A stretch of 64,000 nucleotides of DNA. It comes from Chloranthus sessilifolius (taxonomy: Eukaryota > Streptophyta > Magnoliopsida > Chloranthales > Chloranthaceae). Where the stretch lies: the NCBI GenBank assembly GCA_021018995.1, contig CM037589.1:11485001-11549000 (forward strand). The letters run 5' to 3'. Shown in pieces: positions 46,568 to 58,084 of the stretch. A program made the translations under genes and the position numbers. The notes beneath the pieces are model-generated. The model made no database searches, was not told where the DNA came from, and worked only from the letters and a program-made list of their open reading frames with translations. The first letter of the stretch is position 1; the number at the start of each line of letters is the position of its first letter.

Positions 46568-46727
46568 CCCTTACTAAACAAACCAAACATCTAAACTAAA
46601 ATAGATTATAGAATAAAATCGAAATTAGGAAAAATAAACAAATCAACCAAAAACAGAAGAGGGGAAAATTAGAAAACATCGATCGTATCAAAGGGAAGTA
46701 ACAGAACTAGGGTTTCAGTGTGTGTAA

Positions 46728-46799
46728 CAATAATCAGATCATTGACACGAAGGTCTCACCGAAATCCGCTAAGATCGTTTGATCAATCATCATCAACCC
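46728..46799 (-). ncRNA. Possible second C/D-box snoRNA in the same transcript
   Basis: On the - strand a C box ATGATGA (46793-46787) and a D box CTGA (46737-46734) are spaced 50 nt apart, with a D'-like CTTA between them. The terminal stem is weak (GTGAAC against GTTACAC with a bulge), and I could not match the guide CGTGTCAATGAT to rRNA beyond about eight bases. Position between the promoter and the clearer snoRNA is the main support. Confidence 0.35.
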
Positions 46800-46961
46800 G
46801 TTCACTTATCATGTGATTTGAATGCGTGGTGAACAAAATACCTAAATAGCGATGGAGAAGAGATTAGGCGAAGGAAAGATGAAATGAAGTTGACGGCATG
46901 GATGGGAAAACGGGGGGAGCGTATTTGAGTTGGGATGCTTTAGTGGCACGTCACGAATCTA

Positions 46962-47110
46962 TATTTATAGCGGATAAAATTAGGGTTAGGGTTTGGAGAA
47001 TAGAACACACGCAGCAATGCTGCAACGAGCGGGTCGGGCCAAAATTTCCCCTGCCCAATAGAAAAATCGTAAATGCCCAATCCAACCCAATCCAAATCAA
47101 TGGTGGGCCG
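46962..47110 (-). promoter_or_regulatory. TATA box, telo-box and site II-like element of the snoRNA locus
   Basis: Reading leftward: GGCCCA (complement of TGGGCC, 47104-47109) is a site II-type element; AAACCCTAACCCTAA (46994-46980) is a double telo-box; TATAAATA (46969-46962) is a TATA box 10 bp further on. This trio is typical of plant ribosomal-protein and snoRNA promoters. Transcription would start near 46935 and proceed toward the two snoRNAs. Confidence 0.6.
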
Positions 47111-47601
47111 GAAATGACCCAGAACCTAACCCAAAAACCCAACCCGACCTGATAGAAAAACCTTATTTTCCATCATTTTTATATACAAAATATTGGATAA
47201 TGTCAACCCGACTTGAAGGCTGGGTCGAATGTATCATACCTAGCCCAAAGTTTATGAGCCTGAATCCACTAGTCGATAGCCCATTTGTGAGTCCAACCTT
47301 GGTTTCCATTATATTATAAGGGGCATTGGTCAGGTCCAACCAAGTTGAATAGGATTTTGAGTTCAATCACATCTGCAGCCCTTTGGAATAGGAGAATCTC
47401 AACAGCGACATCATCCTATAAAAATAAAAGCTATAAAAGTTAAGATTCTTCCATACCTAAGAACTGGAGATGTGATTAAACTCGAAATCCAGTTAAACAT
47501 GATTGGACCTAACCATTACCCTCCATTATAAAAGGAGGTTGTATTAAGTAAGGTTGTAATCGATACTTTTATTTGAAGCGGAATAGTCAGGTTGAACCAG
47601 G

Positions 47602-47816
47602 CAAGGTGTCAAACTTGGACTCAGTGTCGGGTATCAGTCCATGGAGAGTTAGTCTTGGCCCCTTTAAAAAAAAAATTAAAGCCTCGGCTCAAACTAATAC
47701 GTATCGGTGGATACGGGCTCGTATCGGCCGATACCGATACCAAGTTATAAGACCGATATGTATCGGTTTGCCGAGATACCGATATGTATCGGTATTGGCC
47801 GATTTGTGATACCATG
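47602..47816. mobile_element. hAT-like MITE, TACGTATCGG type
   Basis: CAAGGTGTCAAACTTGG to TTGTGATACCATG; flanks GAACCAGG (47594-47601) and GAGCCAGG (47817-47824) are an 8-bp duplication with one mismatch. 47111-47593 and 47817-48138 hold CCCGACC-type words and no gene. Confidence 0.87.
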
Positions 47817-48138
47817 GAGCCAGGTTAAATCGAAGTTTGAATTCAACCACATCTGTTGTCTTTGGAAATAAGAGAATCTTGATTGCACGTCATCCTATAA
47901 AAAATAAAAATTCGTGAAAGTTCAGACTCTCCCTTAACTCAAGGGCTGTAGATTTGGTTGAACTTGAAATCCCATTCAATGTGGTTGGATTTAGCCATTC
48001 CCCTTATTATTTGAAGTTCAACCCAATGTTCTTTCTTTTTTTTCTTTTTTTGAGAATAACCCAATGTTCTTTCTTTGCAACCAAGTTTTGCACTTATGAA
48101 AAGTGTTGACAACTTTGAATCAAATGATAGAAATCTTT

Positions 48139-49530
48139 TTATTCAAAGGTGAGGAACTTAAAATTCTCATAATGCTCTTGACATTCATTTTCAAGGAACC
48201 TAACTTTGTCTTGGAGAGATCTCATTGTGTTTTCTTGTTTCTTCTTGACAAGTTTAAGTTCATCAACCTCGAATTTTAGAGAGGAGTTAACATTTTTCAA
48301 TTCTTCATTCTCTTTTAAGAGCTTACTCTTCTCTTTAGTCAACCTTAGGGACTCGAGATATAATTTACCATAGGCTTCATTAATATCACAAGCCTCTTCT
48401 TCAAGATCAAATGCCTCCATCACAGTAACAATATTATCTTCCTCAACTAAATTAGAAGAGGGGGCATTAAGACGTTGAATAGTAACAACAAAAGCCCTGA
48501 ATTCATACTCAATCTGAGAGGATTCATTGTTGGATGAGTTCTCATGATCATCAAACTCCTGAGTACCCACCATTTCTTTCAATTTACCTTTAAATTTTTT
48601 CCTATTAACACAATCCGTGGCAACATGTCCAAAATCATGACACTTAAAACACTTAATACCTTCAAGAGCCTCTTCAAGGGTTTTTTCTCATAGGACTTTC
48701 CTTTATCAAACTTTTTACGAAAGTTTTTTTAACCAGTGTATAATTTCTTGAATGTTTTAACAAAATAAGCAAAATCTTCATAATCGCCATTTTCACTATC
48801 AGTTTCAGTTTTAATCTTGGACGATATGAAGGCAATGCTTCTAGTCTTATGAATATCTTTAATTTCATACTCATAAGTTTGGAAAGACCCAACAAGTTCA
48901 TCCAAGTTAATAGTGTCAATGTCTTTGCTTTCAACAATAGTGTTAACTTTCGACCCGAACCGTTTAGGAAGCAATTGTAAGATTTTACAAACAATCATGG
49001 AGTTAGAGAATGATTCTCCAAGATTGAAGGAACCATTAACAATGTCATTAACTCTGATGTAGAAATCAGAGAAATTCTCATCCTCTTCCATGCAGAGATT
49101 TTCAAATTGTGAGGTGAGCATCTGAAGCTTAGCCAACTTCACTTGTTGAGTTCCTTCGTAGGTAGTCTCAAGGATCTTCTAAACATCCTTGGCTATCTCA
49201 CAAGTACTGATCCTATGAAACTCAGAGGCAGTGACAACACTAAACAGTGCATTGAGGGCTTTAGAATTATATTTGATAGAGTTAAACTCATCAGGACCTC
49301 ACATATCTCTGAGTTTTATAGTCATCTTAGTCACTCCATTTGTTTCAGAAGATATCATCGGGGGATACCATCCATCTTCTACAGCTAACCAAATCTTGGG
49401 ATCTAAGGATTTTAAAAAAGTTCGCATCTTCCTTCCAATAAGGATAGTTGGACCCTTCAAATAAAGGGGGACGCGTGGTAGATACTCCTTCTCTTGGCAG
49501 ATCTAGGAAACTAGAAAGAGCCATACACAC
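48139..49530 (-). pseudogene. Copia gag fragment, antisense, frameshifted
   Basis: Starts near 49530 with MALSSFLDLPREGVSTTRPP then PLFEGSNYPYWK, the usual N-terminus of copia gag. MLTSQFENLCMEEDENFSDF, the LLPKRFGSKVNTI stretch and a zinc knuckle CFKCHDFGHVATDC (about 48650-48610) follow. After the knuckle comes an acidic segment and a Lys/Glu-rich coiled coil (KSKLLKENEELKNVNSSLKF) ending near 48139. Several frameshifts and stops lie between 48580 and 49350. No protease, integrase or reverse transcriptase follows, so the element is truncated after gag. Confidence 0.85.
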
Positions 49531-49555
49531 TCAGTTGTTAGAACTAACGGGTGAA

Positions 49556-50115
49556 CCTTTCTCTGATACCAATTGAAATTCCAGTATCCTAAAATTGCCT
49601 AGTGATGATATAAAAAATAAATAATAAAAATAAACATAATCACCACTGCAGAAGAAATTTTTACGTGGAAACCCAAGAGGAAAAAATCACGGGACCTATG
49701 CCAGATTCAAGGCAATAAATACACTATAAGTTAAAAGGTTGCAGAAAGTATCGAATGAATGCAGACACACTAGTCCTATCAAACCTTCCCAAACCACAAC
49801 GCTTGATTTCATTACGCGTCCTCATAGATCCCCGATTTGTCGCCTTCAACCATCGAGTCATACGATGGTCCACTCGTGTTCAAACGAGCCACAATAATAC
49901 CTTAGATTCCATCAAGGTCACTCGATTCTACGAGCCAATATACGCTTGAAACCTCAAGCACAATATTCTTCAAAAAGATAAAAGCAAATCAAAAGCCTTT
50001 AATTTACAATAAAGATCTCATGAGGAGTTTCAAAGGCAAGACAGTTTTCTTCTCTATCGGAACGGTTGAGCAATTAGATATAGAGAGATAAAGAAAACAA
50101 GGAGTCCTGTAAACA

Positions 50116-50149
<34 letters not shown>

Positions 50150-50340
50150 CTTTTAAAAGTCTAAAGAGAAATAAGAAAAAGAACTCCTTTTTACGAAAGC
50201 AATTTCAAGGTTGACCGTCACTTAAGTGATGGTCAACCTCCAAATCAAAGGTGGTTAACCACGTTTCTTTTCGTGGTCAACCATCAAAGTTTTGTTGGTT
50301 AACCACGAAAGGAAACGTGATCAACTGTTAAACCCATAGT
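49556..50340 (-). repeat. Primer-binding site and putative 5' LTR/leader of the antisense copia fragment
   Basis: On the - strand TTGGTATCAGAGAAAGG (about 49572-49556) is the initiator-tRNA primer site, 26 nt before the gag start. An LTR should therefore end at about 49574 and extend rightward; its outer end was not located. The segment contains (TA)n at 50117-50148 and a cluster of palindromes at 50208-50330. Confidence 0.6.
50208..50330. repeat. Three adjacent GGTTGACC/GGTTAACC stem-loops
   Basis: Positions 50210-50239 are a 30-bp palindrome (GGTTGACCG...TGGTCAACC) with one mismatched pair. GGTTAACCACG...CGTGGTCAACC and GGTTAACCACG...CGTGATCAAC follow directly. Confidence 0.75.
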
Positions 50341-51534
50341 TTTTAAGGAGTAAACTCCTTGTAAAAGATAAACACTTGTGAATCAGTGTTATCCAATCAT
50401 ATACCATATGATCAACACGTAATAGGTTAAACTTAGCGACACATGAGAGTAAACTATCAGGTTATCATAGATCGTGACAATCAGATCTAATATGATAATA
50501 TAACTTATTACCTACAATCAAATGACTATCATTAATTCCCTATATCTTTTAAGCAATAGTAGGAGGTGTGATAGTACTCTTCTTTGGGTGTATAACACAC
50601 AAAATCATTGTGCGTACTTGTCTCATAGATGCACCATCATCTAAAGCTCTTCATCGTAAAAGATTGGATCAAAATGTGATCTCCATCGCATGATTCAAAT
50701 AATCAAACACCATCTAAACTTAATGGAAGGGTAGATTCACATGATTCATCTCTAGTTGATGCTTGACTGCTTTTGAAGCATATCTTGGAGATAGTTTTCT
50801 ATCCCAATTTTATTTTAGACCTCTCGCTAATAACCTCTTTTTTATTTTTAACTCTTTATAGGGAGTCCAATCACTAAAGAAAAAGGTTTTCCATCTTAAA
50901 TCTGGATGGCGACTCTAATTATATGCGGAAGAGTGGAGTTTGTTATTTTTTTCTTTTGAGGATGTCTTACGGCATTGACAACTCAGATATAGTGCTTGTG
51001 CAAACTTGCACGCGGAGAGGAACAATTTTCAACGCAGCACACTCATAAGAGACTTGCACAAAGGGCAGAAGCAGGCATGGGAGTTAGAACCCACGACATG
51101 TTACTTCCACAAGGGAAAAGGATACTAGATGAGCTATCGCTCAACCGACGGAAGAATGGAGTTAGTTATACGTGTATGTTATTAATAAGACATTCTTTTA
51201 ATACTTTTCTTCTAACACCACTTTATATAGTCGATCTTTTTTTTGAAAATTGTTTTTTGTATTAAGAATAGAAAGCTAAACGAGTGCTTCGGAGAGTTCG
51301 ATAAAAACACAAGTTAGAGCCACTAGCATTGTTATCTGAAAAATCGGAACACCCAGATAAAACCAAGATAGTTACCAAGGCTGACATAGGAAACCCAAGA
51401 GCAAAGGGACAAAACCTACGTCCGAAGGAAACCGAAATGTCAGTGAAAAAATCTCCAATACATAAAAAAGAAAGAAAAAAAGAAGAGGACAAACCCTCCC
51501 TTAGTGAAAAGACCAGAGAAAACTGATCTTAGAC
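50341..51534. other. Intergenic, family A arm and tRNA-like remnant, no gene
   Basis: A family A right arm lies at about 50645-50720 (AAAGATTGGATCAAAATGTG, GATCTCCATCGCATGATTCA). The rest shows no coding signature apart from the tRNA-like stretch annotated separately. Confidence 0.5.
51060..51150 (-). other. tRNA-derived SINE-like remnant
   Basis: On the - strand GAGCGATAGCTCATCTAGTA resembles a Pol III A box and, about 40 nt on, GTGGGTTCTAACTCCC resembles a B box (GGTTCGAATCC type). No functional tRNA can be folded. Confidence 0.45.
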
Positions 51535-51737
51535 CATGGATCAAAATACCGGAAAACCGGTACGTATTGGACGATACGTATCGGTACCAGTCCATATCGA
51601 ACGATGCATTGAATGTAACGTTCAATACATACATATATTTTAACGATACGGTACGTTTAATGTACCGTATCGTTCACGTCTAATACTGAGACGTATCGTC
51701 CGATATGTATCGGTATCGGACGATATTTTGATCCATG
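51535..51737. mobile_element. hAT-like MITE with CATGGATCAAAA ends and TACGTATCGG body
   Basis: CATGGATCAAAATACCGG to TTTTGATCCATG, flanked by TCTTAGAC (51527-51534) and TCTTAGAT (51738-51745), an 8-bp duplication with one mismatch. It joins the terminus of the TTTCGGCC subgroup to the body of the TACGTATCGG subgroup. Confidence 0.9.
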
Positions 51738-51866
51738 TCTTAGATTCATTTTAAGTGCTCATTGAAACGATTCCGTTAAAATTGGACGAAGAACAAGCAA
51801 ATTATGCATATTTCAATTTTTAGATGTGAATGTTTGAATAATTGCACTTCAATTTTTTTCTTAGGG

Positions 51867-52273
51867 TACCATTATTTGCAACTGAAGATTCGATCTCTGC
51901 ACTCTGAGGTTCCCACCGTTAAACTGTTAATTGCCTTGAATAAGACGATGGAGATCATTTTTCGCCTCAAATTTTCACACAATAGATCTTCAGATCATGA
52001 GTCAAACGGTCAAATGTTGATTCCACATGGAATACATCCCCTAAAGTGACTCGAGAACTGTTCTCATGGTACACCCATGATAAAGGTTACTTTTGGGGAT
52101 ATCTGAATCAATGCTTGGCCGTCAACTAGGTGGGCAATAATCTCAATATATATTTGGGTGGAAGATTGGGTCGAAAAACGATATTCATCATCCAATTCAA
52201 TTCAGTCAACGAGTTTAACGGTGAAAATCTAAAGTTGCGAAAATCGAATCTTCAATTGCAAATGTCGGTGATC
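51867..52273. repeat. Hairpin-MITE family A, complete copy
   Basis: The outer ends ACCATTATTTGCAACTGAAG and CTTCAATTGCAAATGTCGGT are inverted. Arms with GATGGAGATCATTTTTCG and CACACAATAGATCTTCAGAT are mirrored by TATATTTGGGTGGAAGATTG and AAACGATATTCATCATCC. Centre TTGATTCCACATGGAATACA. Confidence 0.7.
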
Positions 52274-53689
52274 TTTCTCTTAAATAATTTTCAAAAGTAG
52301 GTTTTTCAATTGCAACCTTTGGCCTTAAAAAACCAATTCACAACAATTTTTATTTTCATTTGTATTTCTTCAACATTTCATAATCACATCGGAAACGCTT
52401 CTTGCATTGATGAACCCTTTTAGGACGGCTACTTGGATATTTGTCACAACCATGATTTTAAATATTGGTTATATCTAATACAATTGGTCGCTATTTATCG
52501 AGATGCTCCCCATCCGATACAAAATAGACGCCCAATTTGGTATGAGATCAAATATCGAGGCAAATATGTCAAATATCAGCCCATTTCAAGAAATACGTAT
52601 GTATATTGTGTATGAACTACACAAATAAAAAGAATGCCCTTTTTACAAATTTTTTATATATTTTTAATCTTTTAAAATAAAGAAAGGTAGTTAAATATTG
52701 GCCAGTTTGGCTGATACGTATCTGATATATTTGATACATATCGGCCCGAGACCTCCCCAAGGAGTGTCAAGTGGGGCGGCAAACAAATGCCACCAACTTG
52801 CTTAGGCCCCCGACCTATATGTAAGTTTACAAGAAAAATAAATAAATTACAATACTAATAAACTATATGAAGATATGACCATCTGATAGGTGTATCATGG
52901 TCTGGAGATCTATTGTATGGAAGATTAGGATGAAAAACGATCCCATCGTCTGATTCATGGTAGTCAGTAGTTTTAATGGTGGAAATGCGTATTTCTTTCA
53001 CAGAAAAACTAGTGCAAATAACGCCACCCTAGCACTATTTGCAGTTATTTTTGGACTAATTTTAAGAGAGATTTTATGCTATCATACTAGCTCAATCCCG
53101 GCTAATTTACGGAGAAATTTCTCTCACAAGAGGCTTTGCTATTATGTGTTTGAACACTTTCAGGTAGGGTGTATAAGCTCTAGTAAAATTAATTAAAAGG
53201 AGAACCTTATACAAAAGAAGGTACCTAGAACTTATGTGTCACTAACCACTAATTCATCCACTAGAGTGGTTTCCTAAAATATGCAAAGAAATAAAAACTT
53301 TAATCCATATATAAATTTTGAAAATCAAAGTAACGCTATGCATTCTAGAAAGGGTGGCGATATTAGCACTCTTTTTTAGAGATTGTTTTTCGTCTCAATT
53401 CTCTACATAATAGATCTTGAAATTATGGTGCATCTATCGTACGGTTCAATCATGATTCCACGTGCCACACATACCTGAGAGCTATTATAAGAATCTCCAC
53501 ATAGGCCACCTAAACCTTAGGACCGGCCCTAGATATGCTGATGTATTGGTCTTTAAATTCCTGGCTACAACATGTCATTTTCATCTCCATAAACTTCTAG
53601 CTTTATGATTATGTATGTTATTCCTTAAACGGGGTTCCATAGTGAGATGATTGATCTTTGAGATCCTTGAACAGTTTGACTGTAGTCCA
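52274..53689. other. Intergenic, further repeat fragments
   Basis: A TACGTATC/ATATCGGCCCGAGACC fragment lies at 52690-52750, a family A right arm at 52868-52985 and a left arm at 53375-53500. No gene. Confidence 0.55.
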
Positions 53690-54215
53690 TAGTTACTAAA
53701 TTCGCCAAATTTTTAAACAAATCTCAAGTTAACTGTGAATTTGAGGTTCTACAAATTAATTCTGAATTATTAATATATTTTTAAAAATTTTGTATGTTTT
53801 TCAAACATTTGCTAATAATTCACCAATTTTTAATATTTGAAAAAGATTACTTTTTATTTACCAAAATTTTGTGAATTTTAACATTTTTTTTCCGGGTAAT
53901 TATGAATTTTAATATTGCCGAATTATGGCTTAACTCGACTTAGTGACCAAATCATCCCCCAAGCATAGTCACCAAGTCCAGGTATGGCAATAATTTGGCA
54001 GAAAAATTCGGCAACATTCAGCAAGTTTAGAGAAATATTAGGAGAAAAATCGAAGAGAAAAAATAAAAAAATTAAGATTAAAAATAATTAAAAAATATTT
54101 AAAATCAATTTTTTTTTTATAACTCAAGAATTATTAGTGATTTATTCACAAAATTTGAAAAAATCATGAATACTTCAGAATTAGTTTGCGAATTATTTGT
54201 GAATTTAAAAAAATT
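53690..54215. repeat. CATAGTNACTAAATTCG-type repeats, two diverged copies
   Basis: CATAGTTACTAAATTCGCC (about 53690) and GCTTAACTCGACTTAGTGAC (about 53930) look like inverted ends. A second copy begins CATAGTCACCAAGTCC (about 53965). The bodies are rich in AATTCGG/CCGAATT. Related to 32430-32975. Confidence 0.5.
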
Positions 54216-54224
54216 TGGAGCAAG

Positions 54225-54846
54225 GATCAAAATTTCGGCCGAAATGACCAAAATTATCGGTTTCCATCCCCACCGAAACAATAATTTGAACCGAAATTTC
54301 TGTCCAAATTTGTATGAGACCCAAAATTTTAGTTTTCAGCCAAAATTTTACCCGAAATTTCTAATTTGGAGAATTTTGTGACTGCCCCAAGTAATAGAAG
54401 TGAGCCATTTTCCATAATTAAAACATTTATAGCAAGGATCAAAATTTTGGATTAAATTTTGGTTTCGGACATGACCGAAACCGAAATCCAAAATCCAAAA
54501 TTTTGAGCCCTATATAAAAATGAACCAAAATTTCGGTCCCATATTATCGTTTCAGTGGAGACCGAAACCGATAATTTTGGCCAAGATTTCGGCCGAAATT
54601 TTGGAGAATTTTGTGACTGCCCCAAGTAATAGAAGTGAGCCATTTTCCATAATTAAAACATTTATAGCAAGGATCAAAATTTTGGATTAAATTTTGGTTT
54701 CGGACATGACCGAAACCGAAATCCAAAATTCAAAATTTTGAGCCCTATATAAAAATGAACCAAAATTTCGGTCCCATATTATCGTTTCAGTGGAGACCGA
54801 AACCGATAATTTTGGCCAAGATTTTGGCCGAAATTTTGATCCTTGT
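54225..54846. repeat. hAT-like TTTCGGCC MITEs with a 235-bp tandem duplication
   Basis: CAAGGATCAAAA starts occur near 54224, 54433 and 54668; the last element ends TTTTGATCCTTG at 54846. The second and third copies are almost identical, 235 bp apart, and include the non-MITE spacer GACTGCCCCAAGTAATAG. The outer flanks ATTTATAG and TGTTATAG agree at six of eight positions. Confidence 0.8.
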
Positions 54847-55034
54847 GTTATAGTCGTTTCAACAACCTCTTGGCACGACATGCTAAAAATCGACTTGGAC
54901 CATCTAATTTCTTGGCTGCACCTTATATGGACTATACTCTTCGGAATTTATCCAAACCATCTGATCTGTTGGCCAATTCTTGTATGGTCCACATATTAAA
55001 CGAAAGGTACCTTTAAATTCACCCATCAAATCTA

Positions 55035-55895
55035 TGAGTTCCCCATGCTGAAATCCGTTGACTACTCTTCATTTAAATCTTTCACATGGTAGATCTTGAG
55101 ATCATGGGGTACACCATCAAATGACCAATTTTTTTATTTCACGTGGCAGAAAGTGACCTTAACGTCAATTTGCACTCATATAACCATGCGAAAGATTGAG
55201 ACCACATATGATATCCATGTCTCATTCATAGCAGTCAATTGCTTAGGTTTTTACTTTTCAGTCAAAGGGCATCATCATTTGCAAACAGAGATTCTTCTTC
55301 AATACCAAATGTTACACGTGAGAAAATTGTTGACCTTTTAAAATCATACAATAGAGATCTGCTTTCTTCCCAATCTTCTACAATAAATCTTGAGTACTCA
55401 TCTAGATGTTAGATTCCATGAGGCGCACATCCCCAAAAAAGTGACTGTGGTCGTAGGCGCACATCGAATGAACATCTGACTGTCCAATGATGCACACATG
55501 ATCTAAAACTCTTGTGAAAGATTGGGACAAAATACGGTCTCCCTCATCTCATTCATAGGAGCCATCGGCTTTTTCACACATGGGACATATTAATACTGCC
55601 AAGAAAGAATTTCTGATTACAAACAACAGTCTACTCTATGTAATTGTGCTCATTGTATAGAAGGAGATAGAAGTGAGGTAGCATTGTCTTTAAGTTCTAA
55701 GCACACGACTTATTGAAATATCGGCAAAATTCTCTTGCGGATCATTTTCATCGACAAGGTATGTTCTAACCTTGCGATTAAATTATTCTTGATTGAAACT
55801 AATTGCCTTTAATTTTATATTGTTTATTCAACATTTCACACATGCAACATATTATTATTGCCAAGAAAGAATTTCTAGTTGCAAATAACAGTCCT
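55035..55895. repeat. Family A elements, two incomplete copies and a stray terminus
   Basis: CCCATGCTGAAATCCGTTGA and TAGATCTTGAGATCATGG (55050-55110) pair with GAAAGATTGAGACCACATAT (55190). A second set, 55265-55640, has ATCATTTGCAAACAGAGATT mirrored by TTCTGATTACAAACAACAGT. A lone terminus lies at about 55855-55895. Confidence 0.55.
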
Positions 55896-57426
55896 TCAAT
55901 CAATTGCCCTACTCTTTGACGGTTCTAATGACTTCAGTGACCGTGATCAATCAGATGGTTAGGAGCTTCTAATCATTTTTGGCCCAACAAAGAGACAACC
56001 CGACAATTAGACGGTCCATGATTACATACATGAAATTGGGCACTTTCGGAACCTTATATCAAAAGAAAAGGAAGAGTCAGGAAACTTGGAGGCTAAGAAA
56101 CCCTGATCATGGCCTTTAAAACTTTATGATCTGAACACAACCTAAAAGAGGCAAATTGCTGGATCAAAAAAAAGAAAAAAAAAGAAGCAAATTGCGAATA
56201 TTTTGTCATTTATAGCCGCATTAGACCATCCTCTGCCTCATAAACCCGTCAATGTTGTAAAATACTGACTCCATCGGCTTTCAGAATCTCTAAAATCCGT
56301 GAAGTCAACTTTGAGTTGATTGGATAGCTAAAAGGGTATTCATACTCTTATGAAACAGGTGAGCAGAGTCAAACACTTTATCATATAAGCCCCCTCCTTT
56401 GTCCTAGAATCATATCCAAGGTGTAAAAATAAAGCTAAGATATCAGGATCTTTCAGTTTAATGAGGTTCAACAAAGGTGAGTGCTTGGACCACTTTTGTT
56501 AGTTGTGCGCCACGTGATCCAGTTAACCAACTAGTGAAGTTTATAAATATGGTAGGCAACTTCTTGTTGGCTAGGACCCTGACATATTAATTATTTTATG
56601 AGCTGTTATATGATGCTGTTTTGTACCATCTTAAACAACAGTTTTCCTCCTTTTTTTTCACAATAATTGGTGTTTATACCCTTAGATCCAGACCGTCAAA
56701 TTGTTGGGCCACCCAATCTAACAGGCACAATTAATTAACTTTTAATTCATATCATGTATTACCCAAAATAGTTGGAACCCGCCACCTGAGCCGTTCTCCG
56801 AGAGCGGCGCTTGGGTTAATCTCACACCATCAAATCAGTCAAACTTTGAACAATGTAAAAAATATTGATGAGATAAATTAGAGAAAGCTTACCTTTGGCC
56901 TATCACTGGCGCTTGGTTAATCGTGTACCATCAAATTGGTCAAACTTTGAGCAATGTAAAAAATATTGATGATTGCATAAATTAGAGACAACATACTTTT
57001 GGCCTATCACTGATGGACCGCTTGGTGCATAGGCTAATACCCTCTCTTTTCCAAAACTTACAGGGCTGCTAGCGTAAAACACATTTTTTCCTTCTCCTAT
57101 ACCCAAAAAATAAAATTAAACTAAGTGGCTGCATATAGCAAAAGTTGGTGTAGACTTACAATTTATTTATTTAACCAAAAGATAAAAAATATTTAAGAAA
57201 AGTTTATGTGCACCAGAAAGCTACTAAGATCACGTGTTTCTGGATCTTTTTCTTATGTGCACCCAAAAACTACCGTGAACACATTTTGTTGTTAAGTAAT
57301 GCATGTTATGGATCTTAAATTTATCATTAGTGGGTTTTCATTAATTGGTTACTATAAATAGCGTGCAGGAAGAGAAAAGTGCCGTAGCAACCGGCAATAC
57401 CCATAGGAATGTTGGTAATCATAATT
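55896..57426. other. Intergenic, no gene recognised
   Basis: A direct repeat of about 85 bp (ACTTTGAACAATGTAAAAAA, 56850 and 56940) is visible. Otherwise ordinary AT-rich sequence. Confidence 0.5.
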
Positions 57427-57965
57427 AAGGATTAAAATAGTGGTTTCGTTTTTTATTTCGGGCATGATCGAAGCTGAAAATTTAAAAAGAAATTTCGGCC
57501 GATAATTTCCCCTTCATATATATTTAGACCGAAATTAGTTAATTAGATAATAATAACTGTCATCTATTGCTTTATAAATAATCTAGCGATGCAAGTTCGG
57601 AACTCAAAACTGAAACCGACTGAAAAACCATACCAACAAACCAGGCCGAAACCAACCCAAAATCGAAATCGATTTCCAATTGATTCACTTTTGGTTTTGG
57701 GTAGCCAAAACCGATTTGAGTATGTTTAAAAAATTGACCAAAATTTGGGAAAAAACCCCCCAAAATAATTGAATAAAATAAAAAATAAAATAAAATAAAA
57801 ACTAAACCAAACCGATTATTTCGGTTTGATTTCAGTTTCGAGTTTTTGGAATTTAACTCAACCAAAATTGGATCGATTTGTTATGATTCTATTGTGGTTC
57901 AAGTTGAACTATATCGAAAACCGAAATTTTGGATTTCAGTCAGGTTAACCTAATCTGCACCCTTG
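57427..57965. repeat. TTTCGGCC fragment and AACCGAA word-rich repeat
   Basis: 57427-57545 begins AAGGATTAAAATAGTGG like the hAT-like MITEs but lacks the other end. 57585-57965 is dense in AACCGA/TCGGTT words (CAAACCAGGCCGAAACC, TATTTCGGTTTGATTTC). Confidence 0.55.
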
Positions 57966-58084
57966 TAATTAACGATCGGGAGTCATTACTTGCACACGTT
58001 TTTCAAGTGATTGCACCGAATTTAAAGAAAGACTTGGCATTTTAAGAATATGTGATATGTAAAAATTTAATATGGGCAATCTGA

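Noticed and set aside
46898-47152. 84-codon + strand frame
   Set aside because: It runs over the TATA/telo-box promoter of the opposite-strand snoRNA locus and shows no domain.
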